Below, piece by piece: positions 1 to 8,791 of a stretch of DNA of 64,000 nucleotides. The notes under the pieces are model-generated. The model was not told where the DNA came from, made no database searches, and saw nothing but the letters and a program-made list of their open reading frames with translations. The translations under genes and the position numbers were made by a program. The DNA is from Amycolatopsis nigrescens CSC17Ta-90 (GTDB taxonomy: Bacteria; Actinomycetota; Actinomycetes; Mycobacteriales; Pseudonocardiaceae): positions 8,353,001 through 8,417,000 of the forward strand of contig NZ_ARVW01000001.1 in assembly GCF_000384315.1 (NCBI RefSeq). The letters run 5' to 3'. Each line of letters opens with the position of its first letter. The stretch's first letter is position 1.

Positions 1-851
1 CCGGGGGCGCCGAGTCGCAGCGCGGCGGCCAGTGCCCGGCCGGCGGTGAGATAGGAGGAGTGCAGCTCGGCCGCCGGGCACCACGGCCCGACGCCGAAGG
101 TGCCCAGCTCGGGATCCAGCTCGACCGGCGCGGTGCTCTCCACGCTCAGCAGGCCGAGCACCTCCTGGTGCACGTCCCGGTGGCCGACAGCGGCGAGCAG
201 CCCGCCTGCCGCCACCGTCTCGCGCAGCGCGGAGACACCGACGCCGGGATTCAGCCTGCCGTGCAGCGCGGCATACCGGCCCGCCGGGTCGAGGCCGAGC
301 TGGAACAGCGCCCGCGCGCTGGGCTCCTCCGCGCCGGGCTGGGTGAGCAGCGCCCGCAGCGCCTCGCCGATCCGCTGCTCGTCCTCGCGCGCGCTGCGCA
401 GTTCCACCTCGCGGTGCGCGGTGGCCGCGGCCACGGTGACCCGGTCCAGCCAGCGGTAGATCAGCTGCACGGTCTCCAGCAAGGTGCCGTCGTCCGCGCC
501 GCCGTCGCGCGCCATCTTGGCCAGTGCGTCCCAGAACTCCTGCGCACCGATCCGGTAGGCGGCGAGCACCGCGGCCAGGCTCATCCCGCGCCGCGCCCTG
601 TCCGCGCCGACCGCGGTGATGTCCCGCAGCTCCAGCCGGTCCGGCAGCCGCCCCGCCCGCAGCTGCCCGAGCGCGGCGAACACGATGCTGCGGTTGCCGG
701 CCCGCAGGTCCGACGGCGGCAGCGTGCGGTACTCCGGCACCTCGGCGCGGATCCGCCGGACCAGCCGATCCACCACCGCGTCCAGCCGGACCGGGTCGGC
801 GAGCAGTTCGTCCAATACCGGCCGGAGCGTCTCTTTCCCCGGAGACGTCAT
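1..851 (-). CDS. PucR-family transcriptional regulator, 3' end cut by the window edge
   Basis: The reverse strand stays open from an ATG at 851 to the window edge, about 283 codons. A GGAGGA ribosome site lies 7 bases before the ATG and fixes the start. The protein begins MTSPGKETLRPVLDELLADP. Residues about 5-150 resemble the alpha-helical N-terminal domain of PucR-type regulators (including RGMSLAAVLAAYRIGAQEF), and a GGDEF-like segment follows (LFQLGLDPAGRYAALHGRLN). The C-terminal PucR helix-turn-helix should lie outside the window. PucR proteins are cytoplasmic regulators of catabolic genes. This one is divergent from the acyl-CoA ligase operon across 131 bases, so it probably controls that operon (inference). 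Confidence 0.8.
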   Translation of the reverse strand, partial: MTSPGKETLRPVLDELLADPVRLDAVVDRLVRRIRAEVPEYRTLPPSDLRAGNRSIVFAALGQLRAGRLPDRLELRDITAVGADRARRGMSLAAVLAAYRIGAQEFWDALAKMARDGGADDGTLLETVQLIYRWLDRVTVAAATAHREVELRSAREDEQRIGEALRALLTQPGAEEPSARALFQLGLDPAGRYAALHGRLNPGVGVSALRETVAAGGLLAAVGHRDVHQEVLGLLSVESTAPVELDPELGTFGVGPWCPAAELHSSYLTAGRALAAALRLGAP

Positions 852-982
852 TGGGGATTCCTCCAATGAGAGCACCGCCGTACTAGTTGTCACTCCATCT
901 TGCCCGCGCCTTGATTGTGGCGTGGTCCGACAGCGCCGATCATGAGGGATCACGCCGAGGTGTCAGTACAGGAGGGTCATCC

Positions 983-2431
983 ATGCAGCCCACGCCCCTG
1001 GGGACGAAGCTCGCGCAACTCGCCGAGGCCGATCCGGACCGGGCGGCGGTGACCTGCGGTGCGGTGACGCTCAGCCGGCGCGAGCTGGACCTGCGCAGCA
1101 ACGCGCTCGCCCGCGAGTACGCGGCCCGCGGCGTCGGGCAGGACAGCCTGGTGACGATCGGGCTGCCGAACGGGGTGGAGTTCATCCTGGCCGCGCTGGC
1201 CGCCTGGAAGCTCGGCGCCACCCCGCAGCCGGTGTCCTTCCGGCTGCCGGAAGCGGAGCTGACCGCGGTGCTGGAGCTGGCCGACCCCGATCTCGTCGTC
1301 GGACTGGCCGCGGCCGACCGGGCCGCGGTGCCAGCCGAGTTCGAGCCCGGTGCCGCCACGGACCCGCTACCACCGGCCGTCGCCGGCGCGTGGAAGGCGC
1401 CGACCTCGGGTGGCAGCACCGGACGGCCCAAGGTCATCCTGGCCGGCCACCCGGCCTGCGCCGAGGTGCTCGAGCTCTACGCGAACCTGTTCGGCATGCC
1501 GGAGAACGGGGTGCACCTGGTGTCCGGGCCGCTGTACCACAACGCCCCGTTCATGATGTCCGCCGCGGCGCTGTTCGCCGGCAACCACGTGGTGGTGCTG
1601 CCCAAGTTCGATCCGGCCGAGCTGCTGCGGCTGATCGGCGAGCACGGGGTGGACTGGACCTTCCTGGTGCCGACCATGATGCACCGGATCTGGCGGCTGC
1701 CCGCGCCCGAACGCGAAGCGGCGGACGTGTCGAGCCTCCGGGTCGTGCTGCACGGTGCCGCGCCCTGTCCGCCGTGGCTCAAGCGCGCCTGGCTGGACTG
1801 GCTCGGCCCGGAGCGCGTCCACGAGCTGTACGCCAGCACCGAGGCACAGGCGGGCTGCCTGATCAGCGGGACCGAGTGGCTCGAGCATCCCGGCAGCGTC
1901 GGCCGGGTCCGCCAAGGCGAGATGCGCATCCTGGACGACGAGCACCAGGACGTGCCCACCGGCGAGGTGGGCGAGATCTGGATGCGGCCGGACCCTGGCG
2001 GCCCGCTCACCTACCGGTATCTCGGGGACACCGCGACCACCCTGCCCGGCGGCTGGGAGTCCCAGGGCGACCTCGGCCGGATGGACGCCGACGGCTACCT
2101 GTACCTGGCCGACCGCAAGCCGGACATGATCCTGGTCGGCGGGTCCAATGTGTTCCCGGCCGAGGTGGAGGCCGCGCTCGACGAGCATCCCGCGGTGCTC
2201 AGCAGCTGCGTGATCGGCCTGCCCGACGACGACTACGGCAACCTGGTGCACGCCGTCGTCCAGGTCAGCACGCCGGTCACCGAGGAGGAACTGCTGGCAC
2301 ATCTGCGCGAGCGGCTGGTCAGCTACAAGCTGCCGCGCCGCATCGAGTTCGTGGACCGGCCGCTGCGGGACGAGGCCGGCAAGATCCGACGCGCGCAGGT
2401 CCGGGCCGAACGCCTGGCCGGTGCCTCATGA
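983..2431 (+). CDS. AMP-dependent acyl-CoA synthetase/ligase (ANL superfamily)
   Basis: This 482-residue cytoplasmic enzyme should activate a carboxylic acid to its acyl-AMP and then its CoA thioester. The phosphate-binding motif is TSGGSTGRPK at 141-150, an atypical form of the usual TSGTTG-x-PK. YASTEA, the SQGDLGRMDADGYLYLADRK hinge region and the C-terminal lysine K467 (EAGKIRR) are all present, so it looks active. The ATG at 983 is preferred because GGAGGG sits 6 bases upstream. An upstream in-frame ATG at 887 lacks a ribosome site and would put the start in the promoter. Its stop overlaps the esterase start by 4 bases. The substrate is unknown; a cyclic or aromatic acid is possible. The hydratase at 4948 could act on its product. 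Confidence 0.85.
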   Translation: MQPTPLGTKLAQLAEADPDRAAVTCGAVTLSRRELDLRSNALAREYAARGVGQDSLVTIGLPNGVEFILAALAAWKLGATPQPVSFRLPEAELTAVLELADPDLVVGLAAADRAAVPAEFEPGAATDPLPPAVAGAWKAPTSGGSTGRPKVILAGHPACAEVLELYANLFGMPENGVHLVSGPLYHNAPFMMSAAALFAGNHVVVLPKFDPAELLRLIGEHGVDWTFLVPTMMHRIWRLPAPEREAADVSSLRVVLHGAAPCPPWLKRAWLDWLGPERVHELYASTEAQAGCLISGTEWLEHPGSVGRVRQGEMRILDDEHQDVPTGEVGEIWMRPDPGGPLTYRYLGDTATTLPGGWESQGDLGRMDADGYLYLADRKPDMILVGGSNVFPAEVEAALDEHPAVLSSCVIGLPDDDYGNLVHAVVQVSTPVTEEELLAHLRERLVSYKLPRRIEFVDRPLRDEAGKIRRAQVRAERLAGAS

Positions 2432-3663
2432 CCACCCTGTCCGGACCGGTTACCGGCACCGCCCCGGCGGTGGTCAGCCGGAAGCTGCTCGGGCCGCGGC
2501 TGGCCGAGTACCGGCTGCGCTCCCCCGTACTCGGCGCGCACACCCCGGTGCGCATCCTTTTCCCGCTGGAGTACGGAAAGGACACCGAGGCCCGGTTCCC
2601 GGTGCTGTACCTGCTGCACGGCGGGGACGACGACTACCGGTCCTGGACGGATAAGGGCGGGGCCACCGAGGCCACCGCCGAGCTGCCGCTGATCGTGGTC
2701 ATGCCGGAGGCGAGCAACGGGTTCTACTCGGACTGGGTGAAGCCTGGCCGACACGGCCGGACCCGCTGGGAGAGCTACCACATCGGTGAGCTGCTGCCGT
2801 GGATCGACCGGACCTTCCGCACCACCGGCTCCCGCGGCGGCCGCGCGCTGGCCGGGCTTTCCATGGGCGGTTTCGGCGCGATGTCCTATGCGGCAAGGCA
2901 TCCGGACCTGTTCTGCGCGGCGGCCAGTTTCTCCGGTGCGCTGGACACCAACCGGCACACCTGGGTGACCGGGGTCGCGGCCAGGCGCGACGGCGGGCAT
3001 TTCGACTCCATCTGGGGCAGCAGGCTGACCAACGAGACCCAGTGGCGGGCGCACAACCCGTGGGACCTCGCGGAGAACCTGCGCGGGATGTCGCTGGTCC
3101 TGCGCACCGGGAACGGTCTGCCGGGACCGCTGGACGAGCATCCGCTACCGAACCCGGTGGAGGCGATCGTCTACCACGAGTCGCTGCGCATGCACCGGCG
3201 ACTGGACGAGCTCGGCATCGAGCACGAGTGGCATCACGGGCCTGGCACGCACAACTGGCCGTACTGGCTGCGCGATCTGCGGAACACGCTGCCCGTGCTG
3301 ATGCGCGCGTTCGCCGACCCTCCCGCGCAGCCGAAGCCGTTCTCGCACACTTCGGCTGAGGACGAGTACACCGCCGGTGACTGGACCGTTCGGCTGAGCC
3401 GGTCCGAAGCCGCCTTCTGCACACTGTCCGAAGTGGACGAAACGGGGTTCGTGCTGACCGGCGGCGGTGACGCGGACGTGCGCACGGCGGCCTGGTTCAC
3501 CCCGGGCCGGAGCTACCGGGTGGCCCTGGACGGCGAGCACGACCGGCGGGTGCTGACCGCGGTCGCGGACCCCGACGGCAGGCTGGAGCTGAAGCTGCGG
3601 CTGGGCCCGGAAGCAGAAGGGCCGCATGCGGTCGCGGTGACCATCGGCGAAGAACACCCGTGA
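2428..3663 (+). CDS. alpha/beta-hydrolase esterase of the esterase D/antigen 85-like group
   Basis: This 411-residue protein has an alpha/beta-hydrolase core at residues about 35-310. LLHGGDDDYRSW is the oxyanion region and GLSMGG the nucleophile elbow (Ser145). A C-terminal histidine motif is seen in GTHNWPYW. Residues about 315-411 form an added beta-rich domain not needed for the fold. No signal peptide is evident, so it probably acts in the cytoplasm. It overlaps the ligase upstream and the transporter downstream by 4 bases each (ATGA, GTGA), so the three are one translationally coupled operon. The likely role is hydrolysis of an imported ester or thioester whose acid the ligase then activates (inference). 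Confidence 0.8.
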   Translation: MTTLSGPVTGTAPAVVSRKLLGPRLAEYRLRSPVLGAHTPVRILFPLEYGKDTEARFPVLYLLHGGDDDYRSWTDKGGATEATAELPLIVVMPEASNGFYSDWVKPGRHGRTRWESYHIGELLPWIDRTFRTTGSRGGRALAGLSMGGFGAMSYAARHPDLFCAAASFSGALDTNRHTWVTGVAARRDGGHFDSIWGSRLTNETQWRAHNPWDLAENLRGMSLVLRTGNGLPGPLDEHPLPNPVEAIVYHESLRMHRRLDELGIEHEWHHGPGTHNWPYWLRDLRNTLPVLMRAFADPPAQPKPFSHTSAEDEYTAGDWTVRLSRSEAAFCTLSEVDETGFVLTGGGDADVRTAAWFTPGRSYRVALDGEHDRRVLTAVADPDGRLELKLRLGPEAEGPHAVAVTIGEEHP

Positions 3664-4889
3664 CGGTAACCACGGACGAACCGCTCACCCCGGTCCGCGC
3701 GCGGTGGATCGGCGCGCTGTCCGCCGCCACCCTCGGCATGTCGATCGCGGTGCTGACCCCGATCCAGGTGCTGCTGCCGCTGCAGGTGGAGTCGATCGAC
3801 CCGGCGGCCAAGGTGGCCAACCTGGGCTGGATCACCACGGTGGCCGCCCTGGTGTCCATTGTGGTCTGTCCGGTGGCCGGCGCGCTTTCGGACCGGACCA
3901 GGTCCAGATTCGGCAGGCGGCGGCCGTGGATCCTCGGCAGCGGCCTGCTCTGCGCGGCGGGGCTGGCCGCGCTCGGCGGGCAGCAGACGATCATCGGGGT
4001 CGCGATCGCCTGGGTGGTGGTGCAGACCGGCACCAACGCGATGTACGCCGCGCTCAGCGCCTGCGTGCCGGACCGGGTGCCGGTGCGCCAGCGCGGGCTG
4101 GTCTCCGCGTTCATCGGGCTACCGTTGCCGCTTTCGCTGATCCTCGGCTCGTTCCTGGTGACCAAGGTGGTGCCGGGACAGGCCGCCGGTTACCTGCTGC
4201 TGGCCGGGATTCTGCTGGTGCTGATCCTGCCGCTGGTGCTGGACCGCTCGGACCGGCCGATCCCGGACGGCGAGCCGCTGCCCGCACTGGGCACCCAGCT
4301 GCGCGGCATGGTCACCGGTTTGCTCGGCAGCCCCGACCTGCTGTGGGCGTTCGGCTGCCGGTTCGGCATCCAGCTGGCGAACGCGGTCGGCACGCTCTAC
4401 CTGCTCTACTACCTGCGGGATGTGGTGCACGATCCGGATCCGGCTGGCGCGGTGTTCGTGCTGATCGTGCTCTACACCGCCGGCATCCTGCTGACCAGCG
4501 TGCCGGCCGGGCGGTGGTCGGACCGCAGCGGCAAGCGCAAGCCGTACGTGATCGTTTCGTCGGTGGCCGTCGCGGCCGCCATGGTGGTGCTCGGCGTCGG
4601 CGAGAGCTGGACCTCGGCGCTGGTCGCGGCCGGGCTGCTCGGCGCCGGCTACGGGGTGTACATCGCGGTGGACAACGCGCTGATCACCCAGGTGCTGCCC
4701 TCGGCCGGGGACCGCGCCCGCGACCTCGGCGTGGTCAACCTGGCGAACACCGCGCCGCAGGCCGTCGCCCCCGCCGTCGCGGCCGGGGTGATCAGTATCT
4801 CGGGCGGCTATCTCTGGCTGTATCTGCTGGCCGCGGCATCGGCCCTGCTCGGCGCGCTGCTGATCCGGCCGGTGCGGGCGGTGCGCTGA
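3660..4889 (+). CDS. MFS transporter, 12 predicted membrane segments
   Basis: The 409-residue protein is hydrophobic throughout. It carries the MFS loop 2-3 signature as GALSDRTRSRFGRRRPW, a form common in the sugar/cation symporter-like branch, and a second-half copy at GRWSDRSGKRKPY. The GTG start at 3660 overlaps the esterase stop in a GTGA, so the start is set by coupling. It is the third gene of the ligase-esterase-transporter operon and most likely imports the substrate (inference; export cannot be excluded). About 58 bases separate it from the hydratase gene. Confidence 0.8.
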   Translation: MTVTTDEPLTPVRARWIGALSAATLGMSIAVLTPIQVLLPLQVESIDPAAKVANLGWITTVAALVSIVVCPVAGALSDRTRSRFGRRRPWILGSGLLCAAGLAALGGQQTIIGVAIAWVVVQTGTNAMYAALSACVPDRVPVRQRGLVSAFIGLPLPLSLILGSFLVTKVVPGQAAGYLLLAGILLVLILPLVLDRSDRPIPDGEPLPALGTQLRGMVTGLLGSPDLLWAFGCRFGIQLANAVGTLYLLYYLRDVVHDPDPAGAVFVLIVLYTAGILLTSVPAGRWSDRSGKRKPYVIVSSVAVAAAMVVLGVGESWTSALVAAGLLGAGYGVYIAVDNALITQVLPSAGDRARDLGVVNLANTAPQAVAPAVAAGVISISGGYLWLYLLAAASALLGALLIRPVRAVR

Positions 4890-4947
4890 GCCGGGATGTG
4901 GGATTCTCCCGCTGTTCGATCAGTGCTCGGTTCGAGGAGGACTAGTC

Positions 4948-5739
4948 TTGACCGCAGAATCCCCGCTGGTGCGCATCGACCGCGAGCCCTCCGGGCTGGC
5001 GGTGCTGACCTTCGGCAACGGCCCGCTCAACCTCTACACCGCCGAGCTGCACGAACGGCTGGACGCGGCGATCGGTGAGCTGGCGGCCGAGCACACCAGG
5101 GCGCTGCTGATCCGGGCCGAAGGCAAGATCGTCAGCGGCGGGGTGGACGTATCGCTGTTCGACGCGCAGAACGGGCCGGATGAGGCCAAGGTGCTCTTCG
5201 ACCGGATGCTGGCGCTGCCGGAGCGGATCGCCACGCTGCCGTTCCCGACCGTGTTCGCCGCGCACGGGCTGTGCCTGACCTGGGCGTTCGAGGTGGCCGT
5301 GGCCTGCGACCTGATCCTGGCCGCGGAGCGGGCGAGCTTCGGGCTGGTGGAGAAGGTGGTCGGGCTGACCCCGACCATGGGCGGCACCCAGCGGCTGGCC
5401 GCGCGCGCCGGGGTGGGCAGGGCGAAGGAGTTCGTCATGACCGGCGACCGGTACCGGGCCGCGACCATGGAACGCTGGAACGTGGTCAACCGGGTGCTGC
5501 CGGACGAGGGCTTCGACGAGGCCGCGCGGGCGTTCGCCGCCGGGCTGGCGCAGGGCCCCACCCGGGCGCACGCGGCCACCAAGAAGGTGCTCGAACACTA
5601 CGAACACGGCGGCGTCGCCGAGGCCAACGCGCACATCACCACCATCGCCGCCGACCTCTACCGCACCCAGGACCTGCCCGCCGCCGTCAAGTCCTTCCTC
5701 ACCGACGGCCCCGGCAAAGCCACCTTCACCGGCCACTAA
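4948..5739 (+). CDS. enoyl-CoA hydratase/isomerase family protein
   Basis: This 263-residue crotonase-fold enzyme starts at TTG with a strong GAGGAGG 7 bases upstream. Both acids used by classical hydratases are kept: Glu115 (WAFEVAVACDLIL) and Glu135 (SFGLVEKVVGL), 20 residues apart as in rat crotonase (E144/E164). TPTMGGTQRL replaces the usual IPGAGGTQRL. Hydration of a 2-enoyl-CoA is therefore plausible. It lies just after the ligase operon on the same strand and may share its transcript. A perfect 27-bp hairpin follows the stop. Confidence 0.85.
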   Translation: MTAESPLVRIDREPSGLAVLTFGNGPLNLYTAELHERLDAAIGELAAEHTRALLIRAEGKIVSGGVDVSLFDAQNGPDEAKVLFDRMLALPERIATLPFPTVFAAHGLCLTWAFEVAVACDLILAAERASFGLVEKVVGLTPTMGGTQRLAARAGVGRAKEFVMTGDRYRAATMERWNVVNRVLPDEGFDEAARAFAAGLAQGPTRAHAATKKVLEHYEHGGVAEANAHITTIAADLYRTQDLPAAVKSFLTDGPGKATFTGH

Positions 5740-5744
5740 GCCCC

Positions 5745-5800
5745 CAGCGGTCGTGAGTGAAAAGTGTTGCCAGGGCAACACTTTTCACTCACGACCGCTG
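5745..5800. terminator. perfect 27-bp palindrome, bidirectional terminator and dispersed repeat
   Basis: The arms 5745-5771 and 5774-5800 are exact inverse complements around a 2-base centre. The core is CGTGAGTGAAAAGTGTTGCC. It sits 5 bases after the hydratase stop and 19 bases before the stop of the convergent enolase-family gene, so it can end transcription from both sides. A near-identical element lies at 58711-58752. Confidence 0.85.
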
Positions 5801-5818
5801 ACCTGCGGAAATGGCAGG

Positions 5819-6946
5819 CTAGCCGGTGAGGTCGCCGTCGCGTTGGTTGGCGGCGGCGTAGTGGGCGAGCTTGTCCTCGTCGACCCGCACGCCGAGGCCG
5901 GGGCCGGTGGGCACCCGCAGCTTGCCGTCCACAAGGGACAGCGGCTCGACGATGTCGTCCTCGTGCAGGTAGTACATGCTGTCGATGGCCCTGGACAGCA
6001 CCGGCGTGCTGGCCACCACGGCGAGATGGGCGGCAGTGGCGATGCCGAGCTCACCGCCGCTGTGCAGGTTCATGCCCAGCCCGAAGGTCTCGCAGTGCGC
6101 GGCCAGTGCCTTGGTCGCCGCGATCCCGCCCCACTTGTAGACGTCGCCGTGGATCACGTCCACCGCGCGCAGCCGCACGGCCGGCGCGAACTCCTCGAAC
6201 CGGACCACGCACATGTTGGTGCACAACGGAATTCGCACCTTCTCGCGGACCTGGCGCATGCCCTCGATGCCGACGCACGGGTCCTCCAGGTACTCCAGGT
6301 CCAGCTCCTCCAGCGCCAGCCCGGCCCGGATCGAGTCCGGCACCGACCAGGCCGCGTTCGGATCCACCCGCAGGTTGCTCTCCGGCAGCGCCCGCCGCAG
6401 CTCGCGCAGGATCGCCACGTCGCCCCGCACGTCGGTGGTGCCCTTCAGCTTGACGGCCTGAAAACCGCCCTCGGCCACCACGTGCGCGGCGTGCTCGGCG
6501 AGCGCGCGGGCCAGTGACTTGCCGCTGGCGCCCGGCGCATCCGCCCTGGTGATCAGCGCGGTGATCGGCACCTCGTCGCGGACCGCGCCGCCGAGCAGAT
6601 CGGTCAGCGACTGGCCGGTGAGCTTGCCGATCGCGTCCCAGCAGGCCACGTCCACCGCGGCGAGCGCGGCGTAACCGAGGTAGCCGTGGAAGAACGGCAC
6701 CATCTGGTGCCTGCGGTGAAACGCCTCCAGCGCGAACGGGCTGGCGCCGACCAGCTCACCGGCCAGCCGCCGGACCAGCGCCGCCACCGGCCGCCCCCAC
6801 ATGGTCTCGCCCCAGCCTTCCACCCCCGAGTCGGTGCGGATCCGCAGCACGGTCCTGGTCTCCCCGGTCTTCGTTTCGAACGAGCTGGTGAACGGGTTCG
6901 TCAACGGCAGGTTCACCACCCACACGTCCACCTCGGTGATCTTCAC
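5819..6946 (-). CDS. enolase-superfamily (MR/MLE) enzyme with a glucarate-dehydratase-like active site
   Basis: The 375-residue protein starts at GTG 6946 behind GGAGGGGAGGA and overlaps the creatininase stop by 4 bases. Capping and barrel domains are complete. Active-site positions seen are K166-x-K168 (AVKLKG), metal ligands D195 (RVDPNAAW) and E221 (EYLEDP), and a third-ligand region reading LCTNMC instead of the ADES of muconate cycloisomerases. Asp268 (HGD) and His295 (MNLHSGG) could form the Asp-His dyad. Asn as third ligand with KxK plus His-Asp is the pattern of glucarate dehydratase and related acid-sugar dehydratases. That suggests dehydration of an aldonic or aldaric acid or a similar substrate. 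The exact substrate is unknown. Confidence 0.8.
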   Translation of the reverse strand: MKITEVDVWVVNLPLTNPFTSSFETKTGETRTVLRIRTDSGVEGWGETMWGRPVAALVRRLAGELVGASPFALEAFHRRHQMVPFFHGYLGYAALAAVDVACWDAIGKLTGQSLTDLLGGAVRDEVPITALITRADAPGASGKSLARALAEHAAHVVAEGGFQAVKLKGTTDVRGDVAILRELRRALPESNLRVDPNAAWSVPDSIRAGLALEELDLEYLEDPCVGIEGMRQVREKVRIPLCTNMCVVRFEEFAPAVRLRAVDVIHGDVYKWGGIAATKALAAHCETFGLGMNLHSGGELGIATAAHLAVVASTPVLSRAIDSMYYLHEDDIVEPLSLVDGKLRVPTGPGLGVRVDEDKLAHYAAANQRDGDLTG

Positions 6947-7713
6947 GAGTCCTCCCCTCCGTGACTTTCCCTGGTAGCGGCGTCGAAGGCGCGGATCGCC
7001 TTGGCCAGTCCGGCCGCCCGGTGCGCGAGCAGCAGTTCGCCGTGTTCGGCGTCCGCTCCGGCCGCGTTGTCGGTGACGCCCCCGGCCGCCGCCCATTCGC
7101 CGTGCCGTTCAGCGCACAGCCCCGGATAGGGCGGCCGGTCGAACAGCGGCGGCTGCGGGCCCGGCCAGTCGGGCCTGGCGCGCACCAGCTCCGGATGCGC
7201 GGTGAGCATCAGCGAGGTCTCGAACCAGCCGGCGTGTCCCGGGGTCAGGTCCGGGCGCTCGCCCTCGGGTGACTCACAGCTGACCGACCAGTACGAGCAG
7301 GCGGCCGCCGCGACGTCGAACTCGAGGGCGAACTCCTTCACGGCCAGGCGCATCACCTCTTCGTTGCCACCGTGACCGTTCACCACCATCACCCGGCGGA
7401 AACCGCTGCGCACCAGCGAACCCAGCAGGTCACCGAGCACCGAGAGCAGGGTTCGCGCGGACAGCGAGGTGGCGGCCGCGAACAGGTGGTGCGGGCTGTG
7501 CCCGAACGGCAGGCTCGGCAGCCGGACGAGCTCCGGGCCGTCGTCACCGAGGCGTTCCGCGGCGGCGTCCAGCACGGCGTCCACCAGCAGGGTGTCGGTG
7601 CCCATCGGCAGGTGCGCGCCATGCTGCTCGTGCGCGCCGATCGGCAGCAGCGCGATTCCCCGTTGCCCGGCGTCGCGTACTTCGCGCCAGGTCAGTCCGG
7701 TCAGTTCGAACAA
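6943..7713 (-). CDS. creatininase-family amidohydrolase
   Basis: This 256-residue cytoplasmic metalloamidase has the family's metal ligands: Glu29, His31 and Asp40 in GAHEQHGAHLPMGTD, and His114 in VVNGHGGNEE. The family splits cyclic or linear amides (creatinine, formamides, mycofactocin precursor). No mycofactocin genes are nearby. It forms a two-gene operon with the enolase-family gene through a GTGA overlap, so the two probably act in one pathway. It is divergent from the ROK gene across only 41 bases, which must hold both start regions. Confidence 0.8.
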   Translation of the reverse strand: MFELTGLTWREVRDAGQRGIALLPIGAHEQHGAHLPMGTDTLLVDAVLDAAAERLGDDGPELVRLPSLPFGHSPHHLFAAATSLSARTLLSVLGDLLGSLVRSGFRRVMVVNGHGGNEEVMRLAVKEFALEFDVAAAACSYWSVSCESPEGERPDLTPGHAGWFETSLMLTAHPELVRARPDWPGPQPPLFDRPPYPGLCAERHGEWAAAGGVTDNAAGADAEHGELLLAHRAAGLAKAIRAFDAATRESHGGEDS

Positions 7714-7754
7714 GGTGACTCCCCTCCCGGAGTTCGGCGTGGCAAGGTGGGCGG

Positions 7755-8726
7755 ATGAAATCCGGCAGCGGAGACCGTCCGGCGCTGCGCCTGGTCAGCG
7801 AGCCGGCGCCGGTGCGCACGGCGAGCACGCTTGGCGCGGTCGAACTGCTGCCCGGCCGGATCAGGGCGGCGCTGCTGGACCGCGCCGGCACGGTGCTCCG
7901 GCGGGCCGAGTCCTCGTACTCCCCCACCGCGTCCGGCCCGGCGGAGATAGCCGCGGCGCTGGCCGAGGCCGTCACGGACTGTTTCGGCGACGAGCCGCCG
8001 TCCGGGGTCGGGGTGGCCGCGGCCGGGCTGGTGGACGCGGCCGCCGGGGTGATCATCGAGGTCAACGAGGTGCCCGCGCTGCACGGCTACCCGGTGGCCG
8101 ACGTGCTGGCCGAGCTGGTCGGCGTGCCGGTGCACGTGGAGCACCGGGCGCGGCTGCAGGTGCTCGGCGACCGCTGGTTCGGTGCCGGCCGCGGCCGCAG
8201 CACCTTCGCCTCGGTGTCCACCGGTGAGGTGCTCGGCGTTGGCATCCTTTACGAGGGGCAGGTGCTGGCCCCGCCCGGCGGTCGCAGCGGCGCGCACATG
8301 ACCGTCGCGGCGAGCGGGCGCCGGTGCGGCTGCGGCGCCCGCGGCTGCTGGAAGACCGTCGCGACCCCGGCCTGGCTGCGGTCCCAGGCCGAACAGCGCG
8401 GGCTGGACCCCGCGTCCACCGTGCGCACGCTCGCCGCGCAGGCCGCCACCGGCGACCCGGCCGCTAAGTCGCTTGTGGACGAATACGCGGAGAACCTGGC
8501 GCTGGGCCTGGTGAACGTGCAGCAGCTGTTCGCGCCGGGGCTGTTCGTGCTGCACGGTGAGGCCAAGGACGGCGGGGAGCCGTTCCGGGCGCGGATCGAA
8601 CGGCGACTGCGCCAGGACTCCTCGTGGGCGACCACCGCCGAACAGCCCACCGTGCTGGTCGCCGACGCCGAGATCGACGACATCGCCCTGCTCGGCGGCG
8701 CCGGCCTCGTCCTCTCCCACTCCTAA
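7755..8726 (+). CDS. ROK-family protein, probably not a kinase
   Basis: The 323-residue protein has the ROK fold and the zinc site His181 (GAHM) with Cys191, Cys193 and Cys198 (CGCGARGC). The ATP-binding DxGxT at the N-terminus is missing (GAVELLPGRIRAALLD), and the catalytic V-E-N-D-A motif reads V-E-H-R-A (128-132), so the catalytic Asp is Arg. No N-terminal winged helix is present, so it is neither a typical sugar kinase nor a typical ROK repressor. It may be a ligand sensor acting through another protein. It is divergent from creatininase/enolase and convergent with the ABC operon. Confidence 0.75.
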   Translation: MKSGSGDRPALRLVSEPAPVRTASTLGAVELLPGRIRAALLDRAGTVLRRAESSYSPTASGPAEIAAALAEAVTDCFGDEPPSGVGVAAAGLVDAAAGVIIEVNEVPALHGYPVADVLAELVGVPVHVEHRARLQVLGDRWFGAGRGRSTFASVSTGEVLGVGILYEGQVLAPPGGRSGAHMTVAASGRRCGCGARGCWKTVATPAWLRSQAEQRGLDPASTVRTLAAQAATGDPAAKSLVDEYAENLALGLVNVQQLFAPGLFVLHGEAKDGGEPFRARIERRLRQDSSWATTAEQPTVLVADAEIDDIALLGGAGLVLSHS

Positions 8727-8734
8727 CCCTCGGT

Positions 8735-8791
8735 ATGCAGCGAAGGCCACCTTCGCTGCGTTCAACGCAGGCAAGGTGGCCTTCACTGCAT
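8735..8791. terminator. long imperfect palindrome between convergent genes
   Basis: Arms 8735-8753 and 8773-8791 match at 18 of 19 positions (ATGCAGCGAAGGCCACCTT). An inner CTGCG/CGCAG stem follows, with a TTCAA loop. The stop codon of the ABC ATPase gene (8783-8785) lies inside the right arm. The position between two converging transcripts fits a bidirectional terminator. Confidence 0.75.

Noticed and set aside
60..869. 269-codon plus-strand frame at the left edge
   Set aside because: It is antisense to the PucR-type gene, which has a good ribosome site, family-like sequence and an uninterrupted frame to the edge.
1390..3663. 757-codon frame ending as the esterase
   Set aside because: The part before 2428 is a shadow of the acyl-CoA ligase; the esterase starts at the ATGA overlap.
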